Assembly: GCA_030272585.1 (NCBI GenBank)
Contig: BSYQ01000004.1
Coordinates: 1,922,001 to 1,986,000, forward strand
DNA: 64,000 bases
Source of the DNA: Bryopsis sp. KO-2023
Taxonomy: Eukaryota; Chlorophyta; Ulvophyceae; Bryopsidales; Bryopsidaceae
Direction of reading: 5' to 3'
Position 1 is the first letter of the stretch, and each line of letters starts with the position of its first letter. Both the position numbers and the translations under genes were made by a program. Positions 1-10,200 of this stretch are shown here, in pieces. Below the pieces are notes generated by a model, which was not told the DNA's origin, searched no databases, and worked only from the letters and a program-made list of their open reading frames with translations.

Positions 1-368
1 CTCCACTTCAATTCTATTTTCTCCAGTCTCCACTTCAATCTTTTTTTCTCTTTTTTGGGGGGGAAGGTTCCCATGTTAACAAAAGAATTCTCAGCTCCTT
101 TTTTTTCCTAATGAGGGTTCGAAGCAGTCAACCAAAAATTACATTGAGGCGAAAAAGAGGCAATCACCCCACACAATGCCGGAAAATAACAAACGTAGCC
201 ACGGTATGATATCCTCATAGTTGCGGAGTTTCCTTAGACTCGCAACAATCTTTGGGTGTTTTTTCTTTCATTATCAAAATTGAACAGCAGCGGGGTGAAG
301 GCAGTGGTTTGTTTTATCTTCGACAAAGTTGATTTGTAAAAATATATATATATATATATATATCGAAA
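1..368. other. Intergenic, low complexity with AT microsatellite
   Basis: No gene is supported here. The first 45 bases contain a direct repeat of the words ctccacttcaat and ctccag. A pure AT dinucleotide run occupies about 341-362. The right edge abuts the MITE that starts at 369. Confidence 0.6.
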
Positions 369-945
369 TACCGTAAATGGGGTAATGTTTGCGCGCATGA
401 ACTTTCGCGTGTTTTATTTTTGCGACTCTAATTTTTGCGATTCAATCAGGTCGCAAAAATTAGTGCAACGCAAACATTAGCCTGCGCAAAAAAAAAAAGC
501 TCCGCAAAAGAAAAGCTGCGCAACACACGAACCAAGTGCATGTCTCTTCCTAGCTCATTTCCCCCTGAACGATACGAGTCAACACCCTTTGCGTAGCCCA
601 TGCGGCTCCAATCGACCCCTCCCCAACCAGTCGCTGCCCTTCGCAACCTTTCTTAGCTCCTGAGCCATGTTCGCGACGCCTTCGGACAGCATGTACATAG
701 CCGTTGTTCAGGATGGCTGTCACTGATCCAAGGGTGTGAAATCAAAGTGATGGATTATTGTGGGGAGGTACCGGTAGCTTCACTCTGTTTGCTTTGGCCT
801 TTGTTTGCGTTGGTCTTTGTTTGCGTTGGTGGGATGTCTGCGCGCGCTTATTAATTGCGGTGCTTCAATTCTTGCGACACTAATTTTTGCGATTTTTTCT
901 GCTCGCAAAAATCAGTCCAACGCCAACATTACCCCATTTACGGTA
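369..945. mobile_element. MITE with 21-bp perfect TIRs and TA flanks
   Basis: Positions 369-389 and 925-945 are perfect 21-bp inverted repeats beginning TACCGTAAATGGGG. If the outermost TA is the duplicated target, the element has the TA target-site duplication typical of Tc1/mariner or PIF/Harbinger-type transposition. The interior has subterminal inverted words around tttttgcga and gcaaaaat (about 420-470 and 870-920) and encodes no transposase, so it is a non-autonomous element of 577 bp. Superfamily assignment is inference; the inverted repeat is seen directly. Confidence 0.8.
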
Positions 946-2350
946 CATTGTGGAGGAGAATCGCCACTCCCCTGTTACAAGAGAGTTTGATTTCAAGATT
1001 CGAATTGATTCCAAGGAATCAGTATTGTTGCCTCCCTTGTGGCTGCATGTCGACTAATCAGAAAAGAATTTCTGCCTCCCACTTATGCAACACCGCCGTT
1101 TCACATGGTGATGGGGGATGGCCGCCTGCCAGTGACAGGTTGGCTCAGGAGGGGGCCGACCGTCCATCAATCTGTTTGGGACGAAGAACGGGCAACAATA
1201 GCATGAGGATGTCGCTTGAAACGAGAAAGGCACTGGTTTGCTGGTCAGACTAATCCACCTTGAGTGTGAACTACTAGTATTTGTTTGTTTTCCTTATCTC
1301 TGGGTCGCCGTGAAGAAAGTAAAGCAAAATCGGTCATCAATATGACAAACTGTCCATCAACATGGAAAACCTGGACAAGAGATCAAAAATGTGGAAGGGT
1401 CTTACCAAGTGAAGAAAATGTGACTGAGCTGGTGGTGAAGGAGCTGGTGGTATTGTTTGTGCCAGAAGGACACCAGGGCACCAAACAATACGATTAGTTT
1501 ACGTGAGAAACGTGCTCTGCATCGGTGAGTTCGTGTCTGCCAACAACAACAACAGTAATTTGGGTGTCCAACAGTTGCAAAGCAGCAACAGGTTGTCTGC
1601 ATGCATCTGAAACTTTACATGCATAGTCTTACTATGGTAGTGCAGGAACCTGCCAAAAAATTGTGCGAACTGAATATGTGCCTCTCAAGTGGCACTTCCA
1701 TTGCCCCGCTAAAGACCAGGCAGCCGGTGACTTGTGCTTCTCCACCAGTACAACTCACATTATTGTCTGAAGGCCCATTTTCCTCAGCCGCAACGATCTT
1801 CTGTCTCTACTTCCTGACCTCTTATTGCATTTTGAGCTTTTTGATGAGCTTCTCACTTGAGGGAGGAGTCTCTGCAATGGAAATAGCATGAGATGGAATT
1901 TCTCAGAGAGAAGCCATCACAAGCGCCAGTTGTCCCAAGTGGATGAACACCAAAGAGCTAACATCGAACGTTTCTCAGTTCTGTTGAGCAAACTGGCATT
2001 TCATGAGGTTGGAGGGGATGGATTTCTGCCAAGTGCCGTTCTCATTTTCTCGTCTTGTGCGATTTTTGCACCGGCTGGCTTCTTCGTGTGTAATCGTGAT
2101 TTGATGTGATTTTTGCGCCAGATTCTGGGTGCCGTGAAACCCAGACATTTGTAATCACGAGGACGCGGTCGCGTTGATCCAGAGATGATCATCCCCTGCG
2201 ATGTCACACTGAATTGTGCTGCACACACCGTCGTTCTCAGGTGCTGCACCGCGCAACAACGATTGCGATGGTGTTGGACGTCTGGCAGAACTTCACCGAA
2301 CTTCGGGCAATGAAGAAAAGAAAGCAGCGAAGAGGATGGCCGTCCCATAC
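946..2350. other. Intergenic, no supported gene
   Basis: Short open frames exist on both strands but none shows a recognisable motif, signal peptide or splice-supported continuation. It may contain upstream regulatory sequence for the secreted-protein gene at 2564. Confidence 0.4.
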
Positions 2351-2360
2351 GATATAAAAC
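2351..2360 (+). promoter_or_regulatory. TATA-box-like element upstream of the 2564 gene
   Basis: The sequence tataaaa lies about 210 bp upstream of the ATG at 2564 in a locally GC-rich stretch. It is a plausible core promoter; no transcription start is visible from sequence alone. Confidence 0.4.
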
Positions 2361-2563
2361 GCGCCTCTTCCGCAACAAACCCATCAAATTAACTGCTGCT
2401 TATTCGTTGCTTTACCAACTGCTATTTTTCCAGAGCTGCTGCATTACAAACGAAAGGCTGGTTGTTCGACGCTTGGCTGTTCGACGCGCCGACCTTTCTC
2501 TATCAGTCATCTAAATTTTTTGGGAGCAGCGTGTCTGCACGAAAGGGAAATATTTCATTTAAG

Positions 2564-5119
2564 ATGAAGGCTAGCTTTTGGGCTGTTGCCCTTCTGGTGG
2601 TGCTGCACCAGGGCTTCTTCGCGAATGCTGCGACCGAGTGTCCTGGGGCAGCGGATTCGAGCTGCTCGGCTTTCAGCACGCTCGAAATATTGGTCACTGC
2701 CGGGAAGTGCGTCGGAACGGCCAGCGCAGATTGCAGGGTGAGCCAAGATATCACTCTCAATAATAGTGCATTCTGCTGCTGATATTCGATCACTGAGTTC
2801 TTGACAAACCGAGATATTATTCCCGTGTCTGCAGGCTGTCTCTGAGTCCACCAGCGTATTCAAGGAGGCCTTCGAGGAGTGGTGGGGCGAAGAGGGAGTC
2901 TGCGATTCCGGCAAAGCCGAGACTGCTGTGACGTCCATCGCGACCGCTGTGGCGAAGGTGTGGTCCAACGCTGCAGTGAAGGTCGACTGCGATGGGTTGG
3001 GCTTCGCTTGTGGCTGGTCCATCTCCAACGGAAACGCCTTCGCACTGGCTTTCGCCGAAGCGATCGCTCAAGCTGCTGCCGAGGCAGGGGCCAGCACCGA
3101 CGCCAACGGTTTCTGCTTCGCTGACGTCCGAGCCGTCGCCGGTGTGTTTGCCGAAGCCGCGGCCCGCGCCCAGGCCGACACCTGCACCACCGGTGGAGCC
3201 TCCGAAGACTTCGAGAACTCCTACGTCCAGGCAGTTCAGAAGGGAATCGCCACTGCTTTCGCCAGAGCCACGGCCAGCGCTTGCGATGGTGAGCCGAGTT
3301 GCCAGATGCATCGAAAATGGAAATCCAGTGTTTTCCATGCCAGTTCACACGAACACATATCATCTCTCATACGCCGTTTGTGTTGACAGTCGATGGCGAG
3401 GTTGCTGCATCCAGCGAGTGCTTTGGCGAGGCCGACTCGTCCACCGAAGGCGCTGTGGCCAAGAGCGGTGACGTGTGCGGAGGGATTCAGCAGCTCCAGG
3501 CCTGCACTGGGATCGTGAAGGACAAGTGTTGCCACTCGGATTTCAGGAGGTCTCTGTGCACTTGCCGAGGTTGCAACGGCCCTTGGTTCAAGAAAACCGG
3601 TGCTGGCGATGCTAAAAAATCCTTCGCCAACAGGGCCGGTGATTTGTGCTTCTGTCTGGACACTGCTGGTGAGTGGAGATCGATTGGTCTGACGGCGGCC
3701 TCCCCTGGAAATTCAGACGATTCTGTACTCAACACATCTTGTGTTCGTTTGTAGATGACGGAGTCGATGAGGAATCCACCACAGAGGAGGAAACAGAACC
3801 AGAGGCCCCCATCAAACCAGAAGTCATCCCTGCCCCCGTTGAAGTAACTGAAACCCCAGCTGAGCCTCAGATCATCGAATCACAGCCAGCCGAGAGCCAG
3901 CTTGAGGAAACACCAGCTGAACCGGAGATCCCTGAAACTGTCCCAGAAATCACTCCCGAGAGCACTGATTCCAACCTTGAGGAGGAGGCAACTTCTCTGA
4001 AGGAGGGTCAAGTTCTGGGGGATAGGGCCACCATCACTTGCCCTGGAGCTGTTGACACCACCTGCTCAGCATTCGCAGCCCTCGAGATTCTTGTCACCGC
4101 TGGCTCCTGCAGCGGAACTGCAAGCGCTGACTGCAGGGTACAGTTTCTCTTCACTTTCGATGTCCAGACTTTTTTCCTCGATGATTTCCGTGCTTTCTGG
4201 ATGTTTCCTAATCACAATTCACTCCATGGAAATTGAGCCTTGGTTGTTGCGTTCCATCAGGCTGTGACGGAGTCCTCCAGTGAGTTCATGGAGGCCTTTG
4301 ATGAGTGGTGGAGCGAAGATGGCACCTGCGACAGTGGAAAGGCAGAGGCAGCTGCCACAGCTGTTGCCAAAGCGATTGCCAAGGTGTGGGCCAATGCCTC
4401 TGTCAAGGTCACCTGTGAGGGAATGGGTTTTGCTTGCGGATGGTCCATCGCCGATGGTCAAGCTTGGGCTATTGCCTTTGCCGAGGCGGTGGCTCAGGCC
4501 TCTGCTGAAGCCGGGTCTGGGAATGCTGAGGGATTCTGCTTTGCCGACATCCGAGCTCTGTCCAGTGTGATTGCCGAGGCTGCTGCCAAGGCCCAGGCCG
4601 ATGCCTGTACCACTGGTGGCACTGTGGAGGACTTTGAGACTTCCTATGCCTCCGCCATCCAGATTGGAATTGCCAGAGCCTTTGCTCAAGCAACTGCCGA
4701 GGCCTGCTCTGCTGGTGAGTTCTGCTTGCTTTGCCTCCTGACATTGATTCTCATTAACAAAAAACTCACTACACCTCCAACCTTGTCGAGGCTAGTCTGA
4801 CGTTTGGCCTTCCTGCACCACAGATGGAGAATTGATTGCATCCAGCCAGTGCAGTGGTGAGGCGGAGTCTACCACGGAGGGCGACAGCTTCGCCTATGGC
4901 GATGCCTGTGCAGGGATTGCTCAGATCAAGGCTTGCACTGGACCTGGCATGGAAATGTGCTGCGACAGGGGATTCAAGAGAACCCTGTGCAATTGCAACA
5001 GGAAAGGGTGCTCTGCTGGCCCCTGGATCAAGAAATCAGATTTCAATGCCGGGGAAAACACCATGAGGTCGTTTGAAGACAGGCAGAGGAATGTCTGCTT
5101 CTGCATGGGAAACTACTAG
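2564..5119 (+). CDS. Secreted Cys/Ala-rich protein with two tandem modules (six exons)
   Basis: Six exons join in frame: 2564-2737, 2835-3288, 3390-3668, 3755-4137, 4261-4714 and 4824-5119, predicting 679 residues. All introns are GT-AG, and the same phase pattern (0,1,1 then 0,1) repeats. Residues 1-23 are a hydrophobic signal peptide ending near FANA. Module 1 (about 24-302) and module 2 (about 398-679) share the order CPGA..CSAF, LEILVTAG.C, GTASADCRAV, EWW, CDSGKAE, CGWSI, an Ala-rich helical stretch, CFADVRA or CFADIRA, CTTGG, and a Cys-rich tail with LCTC or LCNC and GPW.KK. A linker of about 95 residues rich in Glu, Pro and Thr separates them. I do not recognise the family. The Ala-rich heptad-like blocks suggest amphipathic helices and the conserved cysteines suggest disulfides in the secretory pathway. 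Exon duplication (exons 2-3 versus 5-6) is evident. Smaller open frames on both strands here are exon shadows. Confidence 0.85.
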
Positions 5120-6272
5120 AATGTATTTTATCTTGAGAAGGGCATAACTTAGATGCCAGAAAAGATAAGGAATGAACGCCAGAAGAATTGGTTGTGTGGA
5201 GAGGGTGTGCAAAACCTTTTGGGAGGTCGCAAATATGCGGGGAGAGGAATTGTTTAATTTGTTTGGAATTGGTAGAGAAGGTTGCTTGTAGGCTCTCAAG
5301 TGCAAACCAGACGAATTTTTTTGTAGGGACCAAAAACGATCAGAATTTGTAATTGATTTTTTTTTCACCTCCTGCAAAGAGCAGGCAGGTGAAACAAAAA
5401 ATTCTTTTCGAATATAACGCAAGGTTTGTTTGTTCACACACTTGTTCTTTGGGTGTTCTTTAGAAACTGGATGTTGTCTTCCCTTTTGACAGGTGGTTTC
5501 CAGTTTTCCGACTCGAATAAAATTTGCCCCAGTGGGAAATAGTCTCTTAATCCAACCCCCCTTTTCGCTTTTTCTTTCTTTTTGGTGCTCACTTTCCAAA
5601 TGTTGCTCCTAGTTTTTGACATGAGGCTCGAAAACAACTTACATTTTTCTTCAATTCAAGATTTCCAGTGCTGTATAGAAGCAAAATAAAATGGTGGAGA
5701 TTTTTTTTTCTGTGTTTTTTTTTTCGTACTCTGGTTGTTTTTAAAGGAGAAGGTGGCCATGGAGTCCAACACCCTGATAAGCACCCCGAAAAGATGCCTC
5801 TGGAACTTATCTCGAGCTTTCTGTACCCCTCCGGAGGGTATTAATATTCCATTATGGGGGGGTGTTGGCCTCTTTTTTCTATAATGTAATGTAATTGAAT
5901 TGTTAGGGAGAGGCCACAACTTTATGTTTGCATACTGAGCCCACTGGGTTCACAGCCAAAATTGGCTGCATCTTGACCGAACCACGCCGGCACCAATCGT
6001 ACATCCAACAAACAAACAAACATAAATCATACATCAAAGACAAGAATACGGCACAATATGGTTGCTAACGACCCGAGCACAAACTGGCGAGGTATCAAGA
6101 TCGGAGATAACAGGCTTACAATTCAAAACATTGGGTACATGCCATGCTTCACTTGAGTATGGTCTCCAAGAAAATCCGGATACCTCCTAATAAATCCACC
6201 AAAGTCCACCAGATCAGAACACCACTAATCAGCCCAACCTAATGATCAATAACATCTATCCCGACACATCAT
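5120..6272. other. Intergenic with a dispersed repeat copy
   Basis: No gene is supported. About 5560-5730 is related, in inverse orientation, to about 41515-41760. A short (AAAC)n-like tract lies near 6003-6025. Confidence 0.45.
5560..5730 (-). repeat. Dispersed repeat, copy 1
   Basis: Read on the minus strand, this segment shares the ordered words gtgagcaccaaaa, tgtcaaaaactag, gtatagaa (inverse) and a purine-rich tract with about 41515-41760. The 41.6-kb copy has roughly 85 extra bases between two of the words. No terminal repeats were found, so the element class is unknown. Confidence 0.5.
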
Positions 6273-6445
6273 GTACACAACACTGTATTTTTTTCGATCT
6301 CACTCCCCAAAGTGGCCCTGAATTTGGCCATTTCATCTAGTTGTGGCCCTTTTGTGGCCTCAATTTGTCCGAAAAAAATAGAATGTGGCCCCAACTTCAA
6401 AAACAGAAGTTACAAGGCTTGGTGTTTATATAGCATTTACTTAAT

Positions 6446-6450
6446 GTTGT
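6446..6450. repeat. Target-site duplication of gypsy-1 (GTTGT)
   Basis: GTTGT at 6446-6450 is repeated at 12090-12094 immediately outside the two LTRs: a 5-bp TSD typical of Ty3/gypsy integrase. Confidence 0.9.
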
Positions 6451-6723
6451 TGTTATAAGTGTACGCCGAGTATGTCTATGCACTACTAGAGCTCAAGGGT
6501 TAGTCGTGGGCACTAACATGGCTCTAGTCATATGCTTAAGGTCCATGAGATCATTATAGCACGTGTGCTGAAAGGATGACTCATAGCAAGCCCAGGTGTC
6601 TCGCCCTGAGGTGATCCCTGTCATCTCAAGGGTCCCATCAAGGAGTGGGGGTTTGATGGGTTAAAGGGACTTCAAGGAAGGGCGCTGGGAGGTTATTTTC
6701 CTAGCAGAGAGAGGTTTATAACA
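6451..6723 (+). repeat. gypsy-1 5' LTR
   Basis: Begins TGTTATAA and ends TTATAACA, an 8-bp terminal inverted repeat with TG..CA ends. It matches 11817-12089 base for base as far as I can read. Confidence 0.95.
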
Positions 6724-6726
6724 GTT

Positions 6727-6738
6727 TGGTTTCGGAGC
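6727..6738 (+). other. gypsy-1 primer-binding site
   Basis: TGGTTTCGGAGC starts three bases after the 5' LTR and is complementary to a tRNA 3' end ...GCUCCGAAACCA. The same 12-mer serves gypsy-2 (minus strand, 54488-54477) and the TRIM (minus strand, 50025-50014). I do not recognise the tRNA isotype. Confidence 0.8.
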
Positions 6739-7269
6739 AGGTGAAGAGTCCGTCACGGAAACGGCCATAACTTCGGCGTCTGTCGTCCGAATCGGGCAAA
6801 TAAGGTGTCGAGAAGTAAGAGAAGAAAAAACCGCTTCGTTTGAGACCAGTTGGGGTTTATTCCGAGCTGTGTGCGGAAAGTTATGCTCTGTCAAAGTTAG
6901 GGTATTGCTTCAGACTTTCTGCAGAGTGGTTTTTCGAGTTGCGAAGGAGACCCAAGAGGTCCTTCGTCTATTTTAAGGAGACCCAAGAGGTCCTTAACAT
7001 TTTTCGTCAGGGTTGGATAATTTTGGGATATTTTTCAAGTAGACCCACAGAGGTGCTTGTTGTGTCCAAAAGAAAACCTTAAATTAAAGCAGTTTACAAG
7101 AAAACACCACGAAAAGAAGAGTTATCCACACAAAGAGGTGGTTACAGATTTGTCTAAAGGACAAAGGGAATATCCACAGAGGTTTCCCCCAACACAAGTG
7201 TTGGTCTAAAAATAACTCTTATACTCACTTCTTCGCTGCGGGCTTGAAGTAGAGGGATACTGCAAGAAA

Positions 7270-10200
7270 ATGCAGAAATCCACCCAAAAGAACACGGGGC
7301 AAAGTGATTCTTTTGATGAGAGGAAAAATGCTACTGAGCATTCCTCTAAACCTCAAGTTTCCAAAAGAAAATCAGTCAGCCAACTGATCAAAGCAGAGTT
7401 GAAAGCTCGCAAACAGTTGGGATTGTGCTGGTTTTGTGGAGAGACTTGGACACGAGGACATAAATGTGGAAAACCCAAAGAGGTTGCTACACATGTTTCT
7501 CAGAGGTCCAAGCCCCATGACTGGAAATTTCTGAGGCAAGATTTGAATTCTCATCCTAATTGTGACCCAATGGAAGTGGATAGTGCACATTTAGCGCCTA
7601 TCGTGACTCGTGGTCAAAAGAGAAAGGAGAAACAGGAAGAAGCACAAACTTCTGTCCCTCCAGAGGATGTGAATGAAAGATCTAATATCCAATCAGACAA
7701 AACAATACTCAAGGCAGAGTTTCAGCGTCTCGAGTCACTCACGGGACAAGCGTTTAGCTTGGACGGGTGTGCTAACTCAGACCAAACCAATGCCTTGTGT
7801 GCAAAGTTTTGTATTGGTGAGGGGTTTTTTGAGACTACTCTTTCGGGTGAGCATGTATGGATGAATCCTCCATTCAAGGAGCTTCACAAATACATTGATC
7901 ACTATGTGAGAGAAAAGAATAAGTCTCCACACAATACTTCTTGTTGCATTCTGGTTCCACAGTGGAATAAAGAGCCGCATCCGGCCTTGGCCTCTATGAG
8001 ACTAATTGCACAATACAAGAAGGGCATGGTTTTGTTCACCGCTATGAAAGGAAAGCGCCGGAAAAGACTTCCAGGTCTTCCTTGGCCAGTGAATGTATAC
8101 TATGACCCACCTGTCCCCTTGGTACCAACGGATACTCAAGATTTACTTACCCAAGACAGGATGTCAATGCACTTTGAGGGAACTCTTAGTGGCATTCCTG
8201 CCCATTGTCTTTTGGACTCAGGAGCTAAGGGATTAGCATTCCTTTCCAAGAGATTTTGTGAACAAAATGGGATTTCCTTCAAGGTAACCACAAGTTCGCA
8301 AGCCGAATTGGCCAATGGGAGTTATATTGATATCTTAGGTGAAACAAAGATCTCTCTGAAAATTCAAGGCTTTCGAGAGAAGCTGGATTGTTTGGTGATT
8401 GATCTTATGGAGAGATTTGATATCATTTTGGGTGATACGTGGTTGCGAAATCGCAAGGCAGTCTTGGACTTCTTTGAGAAGAAGTGTGCCGTGACGAATT
8501 CTGCAAACCAACGGATCTTGATACGCCAGGGTCTTTTGCCCAAGGCCACTGGTGGAGAACAAAGCATTCCCCACAAAAATGTTGGTTCCTTACTCACTAT
8601 TCCACAGGTGAAGAGAAAACTCAAGGATTCCTCTCTTCAACCATTTCTGGTGGTAATTCGTGAAGTACAGGACGTACCCGCACATGTAAGTGTAGCGGAG
8701 GAAACCGGTGAATCAGATCAAGTCCCTGAGAAGGAGATGGAATCTCTCTTGGAGGAATTTGATGATTTGTTTGTAACTGGTTTGGCGGAATATCCCCCGA
8801 AAAGAGCCGTAGAAGTGGACATACCTATAGAAGAAGGTACACGTCCTGTAAACCGGCCACTTTTTCGGTATTCCCCCGCAGAGCGGCAAGAGATTCAGGA
8901 TCAGTTGTCCGAACTCTTAGCCAAAAAGCTCATAAGACCTAGTTCTAGCCCTTGGGGTGCTCCGGTTCTTTTCGTACCGAAAAAGGATGGAGGCTTTAGG
9001 ATGTGCATAGACTACAGGGGTCTTAATAAAGTAACTATCCGGAATCAGTTCCCGATTCCACGGATCGACGATCTCTTGGATGAGTTACAAGGCTCGAGAT
9101 GTTTTACTTCTCTTGACCTGAGAGCCGGATACTGGCAGGTCAGAGTCAAGGAAGATGACATCCCCAAAACAGCCTTCAAAACACCCTTTGGTTTATTTGA
9201 GTACCGGGTGCTCCCGATGGGATTATCAAACGCACCGGCAGTGTTTCAGACACTGATGAACTCAGTCTTCCATGGTATGATTGGCAAATATGTCTTGATC
9301 TACTTGGATGATATTTTAGTCTTTTCAAAGACACCAAAGGAACATTTGAAACATCTTCGAGAAGTATTACAAAGGTTGCGAGAACATAAATTGTTCTTGA
9401 AGAAGTCCAAATGTGACTTCAACAAAACTGAGTTGCGCTACTTAGGCTTCGTGGTGGGCCGCAATGGTATCTCAGTTGACCCAAGTAAAACGGCTAAAGT
9501 AAAGAATTGGCCTCGTCCTAGTGGGGTGGATGACTTAAGGTCGTTCCTCGGACTCGCCAATTACTTTCGCAAGTTTGTACAGGGGTATTCAGCCTTGGCT
9601 TCTCCAATGACTGATCTTCTCAAAAAGAGGAAGACATGGGAATGGACTCATGAGTGTGAGACAGCTTTTGAAGGGGTGAAAACGGCACTCACGGAAGCAC
9701 CGTGTTTGGTTTTGCCGGACTTCTCTAAACCTTTCGAAGTAATCACTGATGCTTCTACAAAGGCAATTGGAGCAGTTCTCCTGCAAGAAGGACACCCAAT
9801 AGCTTATGAAAGCAAAAAGCTGCAAGGTCCACAACTCAATTGGTCGACGAGTGATCAGGAAATGTATGCTACTGTGTATGCACTTCAATTATGGAGATGC
9901 TACTTGCAAGGCAGAAAATTCCGAGTGATTACCGACCATAGTCCAAACACATTCTTTCATTCCCGATCGACCTTGAATCGACGGCAGGTCCGCTGGCTAG
10001 AATTGCTCCATGATTTCCAATTTGAATGGGAGTATAGACCAGGGCGAGTAAATGTGGCTGATCCCTTGTCACGTATACCGTCTTCTCCTTCTTCAATTGG
10101 AGTATTATGCGAGACCGTGAGATCGAGTGGCTTGGTTTCTAGACCGCGGGATCCTGAGGTCCCATCTCTGCCTCGGGGTTATCATACCCAGTTGGAGTCA

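Noticed and set aside
1285..1497. Possible small gene (70 codons)
   Set aside because: No homology, signal peptide or supporting splice structure; left unannotated.
2555..3363. Minus-strand open frames of 157-173 codons rich in Gly and Ser or Arg
   Set aside because: They are antisense shadows of the Ala-rich exon of the secreted-protein gene.
5036..5599. Minus-strand 187-codon frame
   Set aside because: It overlaps the last exon of the secreted-protein gene and a dispersed repeat; no family features.
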